Assembly: GCA_016744995.1 (NCBI GenBank)
Contig: JADGDG010000006.1
Coordinates: forward strand, 124,001 to 188,000
Direction of reading: 5' to 3'
DNA from: Gammaproteobacteria bacterium
GTDB lineage: Bacteria > Pseudomonadota > Gammaproteobacteria > GRL18
Length of the DNA stretch: 64,000 nt
Made by a program: the position numbers and the translations under genes. Positions 1 through 8,313 of this stretch are shown piece after piece (within the stretch, counting starts at the first letter, position 1; each line of letters starts with the position of its first letter). The notes beneath the pieces are model-generated. The model was not told the origin of the DNA and did not search any database. It saw only the letters and a list, made by a program, of their open reading frames with translations.

Positions 1-529
1 TAATAGTCCAGATAAGGAGTCCAAGAAATGGCAGCATAATGACCACAGGAATAATTGTTTCTAAAACAATATTTTCTGCTAACACATAGCGGATATCAAT
101 TCTCTCAGCAGTTAATATCCAAATATTTGTTTTTTTATTATATTGACTATAAGTACGCCATCGATGATTAAGAAAGTTTTTATAGTGAAAGCCTGATTCA
201 AAATGTGCAATTGCATCTTGAGGTGCATTAATTGAAGTTAATAATATCTTCTCATTTTTCCAGATCTGAAAGGCAAAATATTGCTCACTTTGCTGGCTCT
301 CTTTTATCTGATCAAATTTGGCAATATCAGATATCCTGGTTTCAGGAGGCCTGACTGAGTAAGAAATTGCAAGTAAATTTGCTTTATCAACAAGTTCAGT
401 ATCAAATAATTCTTCAGCGCTGGCCATACTGTCATTATAACCATTTAAAGCAGCAAGAAATGCCATAATGGTTATGGTTGATAAAATGACAATGCTTAAA
501 AAAAAACGAATTGATTTCATATTCTTCAT
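1..529 (-). CDS. Sensor histidine kinase, QseC-like (partial, 3' end outside window)
   Basis: Only the N-terminal 176 residues are in the window. The frame opens at ATG 529 (a second in-frame ATG lies at 520) and stays open to base 1. The protein starts with a hydrophobic segment (about residues 6-28), followed by a roughly 125-residue extracytoplasmic region and the start of a second membrane segment (LETIIPVVIMLPFLGLLIW). This is the layout of QseC/PmrB-type inner-membrane kinases with a 2CSK_N sensor domain. The kinase core (H-box, ATPase) is not visible. It lies downstream of an OmpR-family response regulator on the same strand, so it should be that protein's partner. The 157-base spacer to the regulator holds a hairpin repeat. 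The signal sensed is unknown. Confidence 0.82.
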   Translation of the reverse strand, partial: MKNMKSIRFFLSIVILSTITIMAFLAALNGYNDSMASAEELFDTELVDKANLLAISYSVRPPETRISDIAKFDQIKESQQSEQYFAFQIWKNEKILLTSINAPQDAIAHFESGFHYKNFLNHRWRTYSQYNKKTNIWILTAERIDIRYVLAENIVLETIIPVVIMLPFLGLLIWTI

Positions 530-549
530 TAAATCTTATTCTAAATAAC

Positions 550-685
550 CATTCCTAAATAGTACGCTCAGAGTATCAGCTTCTATAGTTTATGATTGTG
601 TGATTTGACGAAGTCCGAGCACAATCATAGAAACTGATGCGGTCTCTCGGCAAATAATGTTCACCGTATAGAAGCAGTTATTTAG
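550..685. repeat. R1 hairpin repeat, copy A
   Basis: This is an imperfect palindrome of about 136 bases. The outer ends carry the inverted octamer CCTAAATA, with CTTCTATA repeated further in, and the inner arms pair around GATTGTG (593-600) and CACAATC (620-626). A shorter copy of the same element lies at 17570-17661. Both start with CATTCCTAAATAGT and end with CAGTTATTTAG. It fills most of the spacer between a response regulator and its kinase, and its right end abuts the regulator's TAG stop (689-687). It could be a MITE or REP-type element. No transposase is nearby. Confidence 0.72.
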
Positions 686-686
686 G

Positions 687-1346
687 CTATTTGTTAATAG
701 TATAACCCACTCCACGTATAGTTTTAATGAAATCACTACTGATTTTTTTTCGTAAATGATGAATATGAACTTCAAGAGTATTGCTGCTGACTTCTTCACC
801 CCAATTATAAAGCTGAGACTCCAACTTATCCCGGGTTTGCACTCTACCCGCATTTTGCATAAGAGCCTTAAGAAGCATGTACTCACTCTTAGAAAAAATA
901 GTTTCCTGTGCATTAACCTTAACCTGCATATTTTTGGTATTCAAGGAAACAGGCTCTATAACAATTTCATTTGATTCTATAGTAGTACTGATACGACGCT
1001 CTAACACTCTGATACGTGCTAACAGCTCAGGTATTTCAAAGGGCTTTGCAAGATAGTCATCTGCACCGCAATCAAGACCAAAAACAGTATCCTCGACAGA
1101 ATTTCTTGCCGTGAGGATCAGAATAGGTATTAAGTTTTTAGAACTTCTAATTGATTTGATCACATTAGTGCCATCGATATCAGGAAGCCCAAGATCAAGT
1201 AGCACTATATCAGGGGGGAAGGTCTCAACGACATGCAGTGCATCTTTTCCATTTGTAACATGATTGATAATCATCCCTTCACGAGTTAATGCCTGCTGTA
1301 AGCCATAAGCTAGAGAGGCATCATCTTCAACAAGTAATATTTGCAT
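687..1346 (-). CDS. OmpR-family response regulator, QseB/PmrA-like
   Basis: The 219-residue protein has an N-terminal receiver domain with an acidic pair (D8, D9), a likely phospho-acceptor at D51 (LLDLGLP) and the conserved Lys in the LAKPFE motif. The C-terminal half is a winged-helix DNA-binding domain of the OmpR type, ending in HIHHLRKKI and TIRGVGY. The overall sequence resembles the QseB/PmrA/TctD group. It should be phosphorylated by the kinase encoded just downstream and bind direct repeats of the YTTAAK-N5-YTTAAK type. Such a site lies at 6041-6057, ahead of the genes that run into this one. The gap to the upstream dehydrogenase is only 32 bases, so it may be co-transcribed with the biosynthetic genes. 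The exact target set is inferred. Confidence 0.93.
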   Translation of the reverse strand: MQILLVEDDASLAYGLQQALTREGMIINHVTNGKDALHVVETFPPDIVLLDLGLPDIDGTNVIKSIRSSKNLIPILILTARNSVEDTVFGLDCGADDYLAKPFEIPELLARIRVLERRISTTIESNEIVIEPVSLNTKNMQVKVNAQETIFSKSEYMLLKALMQNAGRVQTRDKLESQLYNWGEEVSSNTLEVHIHHLRKKISSDFIKTIRGVGYTINK

Positions 1347-1378
1347 TAATAACTAGCCTTTTTGATAGCAATGAAGTC

Positions 1379-2188
1379 TTATTCAATAAATTTTTGAGCA
1401 ATTTTATTTTGCGAGCGTGTCGCTATATCAACAATACCTGGAAGAATTGCATTAATTCGGACAAATAATGATTCAGGAAATCCAAGATATTTTTCTTTAT
1501 GATCTTTAATAATTGAATCAACAATCCATGTTGCCACAAGTTCAGGTTGATCCATATTCATTTTTACTTGTTTGGCCATATTATAAACAGCACTTGAATT
1601 GAGAGAGGTTTTTACAGCTCTGGGTGCTATATAGGATACCTTAACACATGTTTCAGCTAATTCTCTACGCAAGGCTTGTGAAAAACCACGCAGAGCAAAT
1701 TTACTGCTTGAATAAGAAGTAAACCAGGCAAAACCTATGGAACCAAATATTGAGCCAATATTAACAATATGGCCTTTTTTTTGAGAAATCATATAGGGAA
1801 GTACTTTTTTGCATAACAACATAGGTGCTATAACATTAGTCTCAAAAACAGCTTCAATTCTTTCATCCGTTTGATTCATAAATGAGCTAAAATCCATAAT
1901 TCCTGCGGCGTTAATCAACAGATCATAGCCATAGAAATTTTTTTCCATTTTATCAATAATCATTTGTCGACCTGTTTTATTGGTAATATCGACACAAATT
2001 AATATTACCCGATTTGTATCAACATTCAACTCAGCATTCAGATGAGCAAATAGCTGCTCCAGTTTTTCCATAGAGCGACCAACAAGACCCAGTTTACACC
2101 CCTGATTAAGCAGCTGTCTGGCCAGCTCTTTACCAATTCCACCGGTAGCTCCCGTCAGGATAATCCGTTCTTCTGATAACATTGTCAT
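1379..2188 (-). CDS. Short-chain dehydrogenase/reductase (SDR)
   Basis: This is a classical SDR of about 269 residues. It has the dinucleotide-binding motif TGATGGIG near the N-terminus, the INAAG motif, a catalytic Ser in VNIGSIFGS and the YSSSK catalytic Tyr/Lys pair. It should reduce or oxidise a carbonyl or hydroxyl group with NAD(P)(H). The frame can begin at TTG 2200, but ATG 2188 gives a more usual N-terminus (MTMLSEERIILTGATGG) and is preferred. The gene sits between a TPR protein and a response regulator on the same strand and is likely the tailoring reductase of the operon starting at 5991. The substrate cannot be read from the sequence; a fatty or polyketide-like carbonyl is a guess from its neighbours. 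Confidence 0.9.
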   Translation of the reverse strand: MTMLSEERIILTGATGGIGKELARQLLNQGCKLGLVGRSMEKLEQLFAHLNAELNVDTNRVILICVDITNKTGRQMIIDKMEKNFYGYDLLINAAGIMDFSSFMNQTDERIEAVFETNVIAPMLLCKKVLPYMISQKKGHIVNIGSIFGSIGFAWFTSYSSSKFALRGFSQALRRELAETCVKVSYIAPRAVKTSLNSSAVYNMAKQVKMNMDQPELVATWIVDSIIKDHKEKYLGFPESLFVRINAILPGIVDIATRSQNKIAQKFIE

Positions 2189-2209
2189 AAATAATCTCAA
2201 TTATTTTTT

Positions 2210-2887
2210 TTAGTAGCGCTCAATAATTTTCAATTTAGCTGCAATTTCTTCACGGCGACCTTGGTCAGCTAATGGCCTTGTTTTTCGGGCAGCTGCATTT
2301 GAAGCCTTATGCAGGTATTTCTTTGCTTCAGCATAGTGACCATTTTCAAGTAGAAAATCACCATAAAAATAATTAGAGTCAATGCCTTCAGGGTTTAATG
2401 CCAGCGCTTTTTTTAAATATATCTCAGCCTGTTCATCATCACCAAATCCAATAGGCCAACCTGGAACCTGGTAATAAAGACTACCCAGGGAAGTGTAGAC
2501 TGAACCATTTAAGACATTAGGATCAATCTTTTCAGCTTTAAGCAGTAAAATACGTGCATCTTTAACTTTACCTAATGCACTAAAACCACCATTTTTTCCT
2601 GCATCTGAACTGATAATAATAGCTTTCCATATGAGTGGTTCTGCATTATTGGGGAATTTATTTACAGCTTCTTTTGCTTTTGTAGTTAATTGTTGAAAGA
2701 CTTTTTCTAAATCATTAGTCGATGTTTTGTAGTTAGCAATAGCCCAATCATATTGTAATGAATTAATCGTATCATCAAGATTATTAGCAAAAGCAGTTTT
2801 TAAAGGTAAAAATAAAGATATAACAATTGTTAATAATAGAGATAAAGATGAAGTAACATTACTCACTTTTGGTAATTTAATATTCAT
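2210..2887 (-). CDS. Exported TPR-repeat protein
   Basis: The 225-residue protein has a signal peptide (hydrophobic stretch about residues 12-32, ending near TAFA). The mature part is helical and TPR-like. One clear unit reads EIYLKKALALNPEGIDSNYF and the next is HYAEAKKYLHKAS. TPR proteins are scaffolds and have no catalytic role of their own. Its position inside the ligase/oxidase/SDR run suggests a periplasmic assembly or transport partner for the product, which is an inference. No lipobox Cys is seen, so it is probably soluble in the periplasm. Confidence 0.8.
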   Translation of the reverse strand: MNIKLPKVSNVTSSLSLLLTIVISLFLPLKTAFANNLDDTINSLQYDWAIANYKTSTNDLEKVFQQLTTKAKEAVNKFPNNAEPLIWKAIIISSDAGKNGGFSALGKVKDARILLLKAEKIDPNVLNGSVYTSLGSLYYQVPGWPIGFGDDEQAEIYLKKALALNPEGIDSNYFYGDFLLENGHYAEAKKYLHKASNAAARKTRPLADQGRREEIAAKLKIIERY

Positions 2888-2932
2888 TTTATTTTCCTGT
2901 TGTTTATAAATTATTAGTAACTATTACTGACT

Positions 2933-3589
2933 TCAGACTGGTATGGAGCGAAAAACATCACCATAAAGTTTATAAAACATTTTTGCGGCATGAATAATGG
3001 TATGTTGATCATCAGTATCTATTACCTGATTCATTAATTTTTCATAAAATCCCATATGTTCAATATCCAATGAGCCATGAGATGAGAGATAGCTAAATGC
3101 AGTATCTGGAAGCTTAAGTTTTTTTTGGATTTTTTCTGCAGCATTTGTTGCCAGAGCAACACTAGTCCCTTCCAGGACTAAGACCATACCAAAAAAACCA
3201 ACCGGATTAATACGTTCAATCATGTCATAAGCATAAGCAACCATGAGTTCGGTTGATTGGTGTGGTTCTCCTGAGCGAATTGATTCAGGGTCTAGTCCAG
3301 TTGCCGAGATATCATTTAATATCCATTCCTGATGTCCCAGTTCTTCTTCTATATATTCAGCAATAGCATTACGCAGCCATTCTTTGTGATGAGGAATTCT
3401 GCTGCCGCAAGCCATTAACAAGGGTGTAGTATGCTTTACGTGATGATAAGCCTGAATTAAGAATGCCTGATATGTTTGCAAAGAAATATCACCGATACTA
3501 CCCCGCTGTAAGGTGTCAATTTTTTGAAATTCAAATCGTTGTTTTTCTGTTGCAGTCATTAGTAAATTAAAGAAATCACTCACAAACAT
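2933..3589 (-). CDS. Heme-oxygenase-like di-metal oxidase (iron-containing redox enzyme family)
   Basis: The 218-residue, all-helical protein resembles the TenA/PqqC/UndA fold group annotated as iron-containing redox enzymes. Likely metal ligands are visible: E82 and H86 in the EEELGHQEW segment, E140 in VLEG, and the H171-x3-D175-x2-H178 pattern (HGSLDIEH) typical of heme-oxygenase-like di-iron oxidases. Known members of this superfamily decarboxylate fatty acids (UndA) or oxidise amines and guanidines. Here it follows an acyl-activating ligase by 48 bases and precedes a TPR protein and an SDR, so it probably acts on the activated acyl or a derived product. Substrate and metal are inferred. 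A pure TenA thiaminase role is less likely because no thiamine genes are present. Confidence 0.84.
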   Translation of the reverse strand: MFVSDFFNLLMTATEKQRFEFQKIDTLQRGSIGDISLQTYQAFLIQAYHHVKHTTPLLMACGSRIPHHKEWLRNAIAEYIEEELGHQEWILNDISATGLDPESIRSGEPHQSTELMVAYAYDMIERINPVGFFGMVLVLEGTSVALATNAAEKIQKKLKLPDTAFSYLSSHGSLDIEHMGFYEKLMNQVIDTDDQHTIIHAAKMFYKLYGDVFRSIPV

Positions 3590-3637
3590 CCTCCACTATT
3601 ATTTTTGATAATTTTTTACACATTTTTTACACATTTT

Positions 3638-5185
3638 TTATACATAGTTGTTTTCATTGGCATCATTGACATAACATTGCTCAAGTTGAGCATGATATGT
3701 TTTAAATATGATTTCCCGCTTAGCTCTGCCAGTTCCTGTTAGCTGAGAATTTTCTACACTAAAAGGAACATCAGTTATAATAAAGTTACGAACTATGGCA
3801 TAGTCCGGCAAACTTAAATTAACTTGATTAATAAATTCACTTAGCTTTTCTCTTGAAGTATTTTTTTTAACTTCTTTTCTTAAAACAAGCAGGGCAACCA
3901 ACCCAGGCTTTCCATGACCATAAACGACACATTGCATGACCAATGGGATAGTTTCTAATTCCTTTTCAATCCATTCTGGTGAAATATTACGACCAAACGA
4001 GGTATTAATAACATTCTTAATGCGCCCCGTTACATATAGGAAATCATCTTCATCAAAATGACCTAAATCACCGGTTGGATAATAGTTATTACTGTCTCGG
4101 GTAGTTTGCCCTAAATAACCTTCAAACAGTTGGCCTTTAACCAGGATTTCACCTTCATTACTTATTTTCACTTTGTGATTGTCTAATACCTGTCCAACAG
4201 AACCAATACGATTAACTGAGGGGTTATTAACAGCTATAACTGAGACAGCTTCTGATAAGCCATAACCTTCATAAACAGGAATGTGACATTGCACAGCCTG
4301 CTCAAGAATTTTTCGTGAAACAGGAGCCCCGCCCATTGCAATAAAGCGCAGAGAGTCTGGCAATTTATAACCACTGGCTATGGCATGAATGAATAATTGC
4401 AGCAGCTGAGGAATAATAATAAAAGCTGTTGGCTGATATTTGTGTATGACTGCCAATAACTTATCTTTTTCGATATGACTTGAGCCAGTTAAACCAATAG
4501 TTTCAGGTGATAAAATAATAATAGTTGCGCCACAATAAAGGGGTACATAAAGACCACCTATATTTTCAAGAAGAGTAGATAAAGGCAGAATTGAAAGTGA
4601 AATATCATTGGTGTTTGCTTCACTAGCTATTTTTAGTGAAACAACTTTTGACATAATGATCTCTTCTGTCAGAAGTACACCTTTTGGCTTGTCCGTTGTG
4701 CCTGAAGTATAAGTAATTTTAGAAATATTCTGAGTATTTTTTTTCTTTTGTTTTTCTTGTTGTTTGATCTTTAAACAGGCCAGTTTCTTTCCAGCAATAG
4801 TGAAACTGTCTTTGTCTGCAAATAAATCAAGTATCTCATCAATTACTTTAGAGTTAATAACTGATTCTTCGATTATCAGATATTCAGCCTTTGAATCAGC
4901 AATTGCATGCTTTAATTGGTTTAATGAAAAAAATTCCGGCAATGGCACCGCACAATGATCATTAAATAATAATGCTAAATCTAATACTGCCCAGGCAGGG
5001 TTATTAGCCATAAGAACAGCATAGACTTTTTGTTCAGGCATCGATATTAAGTTAAGATATTCTGAAGCTTTTTGAATTTCCAATAGTAATTCTTCATAGC
5101 TTAGTGAAGTGGTTTCACTCTGTATAGCTACCCTGATTGGATTTTTTTCAGCAACCTTAGTGACTTTTTCAGCAAGTAAGTTCAT
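3638..5185 (-). CDS. AMP-forming acyl/aryl ligase (ANL superfamily)
   Basis: The 515-residue enzyme belongs to the AMP-dependent synthetase/ligase family. Motifs in order are the P-loop-like ITYTSGTTDKPKGVLL, the GYGLSEA motif, the YPTGDLGHFD hinge region and the RIKNVINTSFGRNISPEWIE C-terminal subdomain with a late Lys (GRAKREI). It should activate a carboxylic acid as an acyl-adenylate and pass it to CoA or another acceptor. The ATG overlaps the stop of the upstream gene as ATGA (5182-5185), so translation is coupled. It is shorter and more divergent than the FadD-like ligase at 55669. The acid it uses is unknown. Confidence 0.92.
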   Translation of the reverse strand: MNLLAEKVTKVAEKNPIRVAIQSETTSLSYEELLLEIQKASEYLNLISMPEQKVYAVLMANNPAWAVLDLALLFNDHCAVPLPEFFSLNQLKHAIADSKAEYLIIEESVINSKVIDEILDLFADKDSFTIAGKKLACLKIKQQEKQKKKNTQNISKITYTSGTTDKPKGVLLTEEIIMSKVVSLKIASEANTNDISLSILPLSTLLENIGGLYVPLYCGATIIILSPETIGLTGSSHIEKDKLLAVIHKYQPTAFIIIPQLLQLFIHAIASGYKLPDSLRFIAMGGAPVSRKILEQAVQCHIPVYEGYGLSEAVSVIAVNNPSVNRIGSVGQVLDNHKVKISNEGEILVKGQLFEGYLGQTTRDSNNYYPTGDLGHFDEDDFLYVTGRIKNVINTSFGRNISPEWIEKELETIPLVMQCVVYGHGKPGLVALLVLRKEVKKNTSREKLSEFINQVNLSLPDYAIVRNFIITDVPFSVENSQLTGTGRAKREIIFKTYHAQLEQCYVNDANENNYV

Positions 5186-5991
5186 GCGACTTCACTGGTC
5201 AAATTATGAGGGCATTCACTTATTTTTTTGCCAAGAGAACAGGCTCTTTCAAAAAGAGGGATTAACTTCTTATTTGAATTGTAAATACTGTTTTTTATAA
5301 TTTCAAAACCCTTAACAATATCACCTGAAAAAACCATTGGTTTATTTATATAATATTCAGGCCCCCATTTTTTTCTAATCTCTATAGGTAAATAATTACG
5401 TTTTGCTTCTGTTATTATTTCTATGGGGATATGCATACGCTTAAAAGCATTTGAAATTCCTGGAACACCCGTAAAAACAATATACTTAAAACCAGCAGAG
5501 TACAAAAATGCAGTGATTGCAGTTATTAACCAACGCATCTGTCCAATATTAGCAGGTGATAAATTTCCAACCTCAACAATTATTTTTCGGGTGATAGATT
5601 TATGGTAGATCTGAAACAGTTCATTCTCAAGCTTATCTGAAAGATAGTATTCTGAAAATAACGTTTCTAATTCGGCACTACGGATCCCGGCTACAGCTTT
5701 TATTGAGCGCTTCTGAAGTATATCATCCGATTCAATAGCAAGAAGATTTGGGTAAAATTCATTTATTTCTGTGTTGTAGTATTTTTTATAAACACTCTGA
5801 ATAAAATTTTCAAGGCGTGCTCGTTCAGACTCTCCCGGTGTAAAATAATTTATTTGAGAGGTAAAAATATGCTGATGTTTTTTATTTTTTAGCGGATTTC
5901 TGCTTTTATTTTTTGAACCTTTTTTTGAACCTGGTTTTGAACTGATTTTTGAGAACAGGGCAATATTTTCTGTTTTTGTTGCTGTATTCAC
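5182..5991 (-). CDS. Thermostable hemolysin family protein (T_hemolysin)
   Basis: The 269-residue protein matches the T_hemolysin family: a YNTEINEFYPNLLAI block, then AVAGIRSAELETLFSEYYL and the VEVGNLSPANIGQMRWLI core. That core has the look of a GNAT-like acyltransferase fold, not a pore-former. The first 45 residues are Lys/Ser-rich and there is no signal peptide. The start is a GTG at 5991, preceded by GGAG eight bases upstream. It is the first gene of the run and overlaps the ligase by four bases. The name comes from the Vibrio delta-VPH protein. I infer that here it is an acyl- or lipid-modifying enzyme working with the ligase. Confidence 0.85.
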   Translation of the reverse strand: MNTATKTENIALFSKISSKPGSKKGSKNKSRNPLKNKKHQHIFTSQINYFTPGESERARLENFIQSVYKKYYNTEINEFYPNLLAIESDDILQKRSIKAVAGIRSAELETLFSEYYLSDKLENELFQIYHKSITRKIIVEVGNLSPANIGQMRWLITAITAFLYSAGFKYIVFTGVPGISNAFKRMHIPIEIITEAKRNYLPIEIRKKWGPEYYINKPMVFSGDIVKGFEIIKNSIYNSNKKLIPLFERACSLGKKISECPHNLTSEVA

Positions 5992-6040
5992 TGAGCAAAC
6001 TCCAAATAAATTTCCATTGAAGCCAGTTTAGTGAACGAAC

Positions 6041-6057
6041 CTTAAATAAACCTTAAG
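6041..6057 (-). promoter_or_regulatory. PmrA/QseB-type direct-repeat box
   Basis: Read on the minus strand the site is CTTAAG-GTTTA-TTTAAG. It matches the published PmrA/QseB-group consensus (C/T)TTAA(G/T)-N5-(C/T)TTAA(G/T) at every defined position. It starts about 50 bases upstream of the GTG start of the T_hemolysin gene, where it could overlap the -35 region. The same run of genes ends in a response regulator of the group that binds such boxes. Function as an operator is inferred. Confidence 0.6.
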
Positions 6058-6123
6058 AAAGAAAGAAATATAATGATTAGATGGGCATTTTAAAAAGGAC
6101 AGGCTAATGTGATAAACCTGAAA

Positions 6124-7518
6124 TTATTTATTTTTGGCATTAATATTTAAAGATTGTAAATATTCAAGTTTTTCTTTAAGTTTAATTTCGAGTCCACGAG
6201 ATTGAGGGGAATAAAACAAAGGGGTGAAATTTAAATCATCATTTAACTCAGGAGGCAAATAGCTTTGACCAGCAGAAAAGGCCTCGGGTTCATTATGGGA
6301 ATAGCGATACTCATCACCATAACCCAATGATTTCATGAGTTTTGTTGGAGCATTACGTAGATGGATAGGTACTTCAAGGGAGCCCGCATCTTTGGCACAG
6401 GCCATAGCTGCATTAAAAGCCAGATAAACCGCATTACTTTTTGCTGCCAGGGCACAATAAACTGCTGCTTGAGCAATAGCTCGATTGCCTTCCTGCGGTC
6501 CCAGGCGTTCAAAAGCATCCCATGCATTCAAAGCAATTTGCATGGCCCGAGGATCAGCATTGCCAATATCTTCTGATGCAATAGCCAATAGTCGTCGTGC
6601 AATATAGAGCGGATCGCATCCTGCATCAATCATTCTCGACATCCAGTACAAAGCACCATCAGGTGAAGAACCTCTCACTGACTTATGAAAAGCAGAGATT
6701 TGATCATAAAAGATATCTCCCCCCTTATCAAAACGCTGTGTTGTGCCTGAAACAATCTGGGTAATAATATCGGAGGAGATGATGCTTTTATCATCAATCT
6801 GCTCAGTTAAATCTGAAGCAATTTCCACTAAATTTAATAATTTTCTGGCATCGCCATCTGCAGCATTGGTCAAATGAAGTTTATCTTCATCACTAATACA
6901 CAAAGCAAGTTCACCAAGACCACGCTGTTTATCATGAAGCACTAGCTCAAGAAGTTGAAGCAATTCATCCTGATTGAAAACTTTTAATAAATAGACTCTG
7001 GCCCGGGACAATAGAGCATTGTTGAGCTCAAATGAAGGGTTTTCAGTCGTAGCTCCGACAAAAACAAAGGTTCCGTCTTCGATATAGGGTAAAAAAGCAT
7101 CCTGTTGAGATTTATTAAAACGATGCACTTCATCAACAAACAAAACAGTTTTTTGTTGATATGCCTGAAAATGCTGTCTCGCCTGCTCAATGGCCTGACG
7201 GATCTCTTTAACACCAGAAAGGACTGCAGAAATGGATAAAAACTGGGCATCAGCATAGTGAGCTATTAATCGAGCGAGCGTGGTCTTGCCGACACCCGGA
7301 GGCCCCCAGAAGATCATAGAATGTGGATTACCACTTTCTAATGCGACTCTTAAGGGTTTTCCTTCTCCCAGTATATGGCTTTGGCCCAGATAAGTATCAA
7401 GTGAGTCAGGACGCATTCTATCGGCAAGCGGTGAATTCAGTTTAGCCTCATGAAGAGAAGACTGAACATCTGAATTCAGCAGATCACCCTGCTTATTTTC
7501 AGAGAATTTATTGTGCAC
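6124..7518 (-). CDS. rarA: Replication-associated recombination protein A (AAA+ ATPase)
   Basis: RarA (MgsA) is an AAA+ ATPase that acts at stalled replication forks. The protein has the N-terminal [18 protein letters not shown] motif, Walker A (GPPGVGKTT), Walker B ([10 protein letters not shown]), sensor 1 (GATTENPSF) and the C-terminal MgsA tetramerisation region ([21 protein letters not shown]). The open frame extends back to 7578, inside lolA. The family N-terminus and overlap with the lolA stop make GTG 7518 the likely start, giving about 464 residues and translational coupling to lolA. Confidence 0.93.
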   Translation of the reverse strand: MHNKFSENKQGDLLNSDVQSSLHEAKLNSPLADRMRPDSLDTYLGQSHILGEGKPLRVALESGNPHSMIFWGPPGVGKTTLARLIAHYADAQFLSISAVLSGVKEIRQAIEQARQHFQAYQQKTVLFVDEVHRFNKSQQDAFLPYIEDGTFVFVGATTENPSFELNNALLSRARVYLLKVFNQDELLQLLELVLHDKQRGLGELALCISDEDKLHLTNAADGDARKLLNLVEIASDLTEQIDDKSIISSDIITQIVSGTTQRFDKGGDIFYDQISAFHKSVRGSSPDGALYWMSRMIDAGCDPLYIARRLLAIASEDIGNADPRAMQIALNAWDAFERLGPQEGNRAIAQAAVYCALAAKSNAVYLAFNAAMACAKDAGSLEVPIHLRNAPTKLMKSLGYGDEYRYSHNEPEAFSAGQSYLPPELNDDLNFTPLFYSPQSRGLEIKLKEKLEYLQSLNINAKNK

Positions 7519-8149
7519 GTACAGAACCAATAACATCCACATCATCAGGTGGAATGAAATTAAATTGACGATGTGCAAAAGGCTTATTGAGCTGAACTTT
7601 AGTAAATTTTAGTTCAGTTACTTGCCCAAAACTATCATACATAGTCATTTGCATCAGTGTATTGTTTTTAAAGCCAAGAATAACCTTTTCAAAAGTCATT
7701 TCTGCTCCCTTTGCCTGCAACTGAACCCAGGAAATATCATCTGCCTGCTGCATCATGATATCAGTGACCACATAATGTTTATAGACATTGGTATGACTAC
7801 TTAATAGTAAAGCTGGTGAGTCACCCAGGTTCTCATCCAAGTTTTTAATACTAACCTGTTCTAACTCAACATCATAAATCCAGATGGTTTTACCATTAGA
7901 TATGTATTTTTGTTCTGCTGGGGTGGTGTATTCCAGAATAAATTTATCCGGACGGCTCAGAATAAGACTGCCAAGTGACGATTCAATTATTTTTCCACGA
8001 GTACTGCGAATGGTTTGTTCAAAATCAGCCTGTAAACTAATAGTTGACTGATAAAATTGATCCAGTGTTTTATTGCTTTGAGCGTAAACAATTGAGCTTA
8101 AAAGAAAAAAAGACAGGAAAGTTAAGAACTTAATCTGATAATTAATCAT
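7508..8149 (-). CDS. lolA: Outer-membrane lipoprotein carrier protein LolA
   Basis: LolA carries lipoproteins across the periplasm from LolCDE to LolB. The 213-residue protein has a cleavable signal peptide (about residues 1-23, ending IVYAQ) and the family motifs [28 protein letters not shown] and [19 protein letters not shown]. The C-terminus has the usual [12 protein letters not shown] end. Its stop overlaps the likely GTG start of rarA, which matches the common lolA-rarA order. ftsK, often upstream in other gammaproteobacteria, is replaced here by type VI secretion genes. Confidence 0.94.
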   Translation of the reverse strand: MINYQIKFLTFLSFFLLSSIVYAQSNKTLDQFYQSTISLQADFEQTIRSTRGKIIESSLGSLILSRPDKFILEYTTPAEQKYISNGKTIWIYDVELEQVSIKNLDENLGDSPALLLSSHTNVYKHYVVTDIMMQQADDISWVQLQAKGAEMTFEKVILGFKNNTLMQMTMYDSFGQVTELKFTKVQLNKPFAHRQFNFIPPDDVDVIGSVRAQ

Positions 8150-8239
8150 ATAATATGCCGATGTTTGTGGACTAAGAGTTATTTCTTAGACTCGGCAATA
8201 TTATACAGGTTCAATAAAAAAAAATCAGAAGTTGACTCT

Positions 8240-8280
8240 ACCCCATACTTTAAAAAAGTTTATTAATAAAGGGGATGGGG
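8240..8280 (-). terminator. Possible terminator after tssC
   Basis: The arms ACCCCAT and ATGGGG (outer stem six pairs) enclose a smaller ACTTT/AAAGT hairpin. On the minus strand a run of T follows about 15 bases further on. The stem is weak and the loop large, so this is only a candidate for ending the type VI secretion operon before lolA. Confidence 0.3.
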
Positions 8281-8313
8281 AAATCAATTAATTTATAAGC
8301 GCATAAGTTCTAC

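Noticed and set aside
590..974. Small open frames overlapping the response regulator gene
   Set aside because: They overlap a clearly real gene in other frames and code for composition-biased, unrecognisable peptides.
2933..3589. TenA thiaminase or PqqC assignment
   Set aside because: No thiamine or PQQ genes are nearby, and the HxxxDxxH pattern fits di-metal oxidases better.
5182..5991. Calling the T_hemolysin protein a true haemolysin or toxin
   Set aside because: There is no signal peptide or pore-forming pattern, and the neighbours are enzymes; an acyltransferase-like role fits better.
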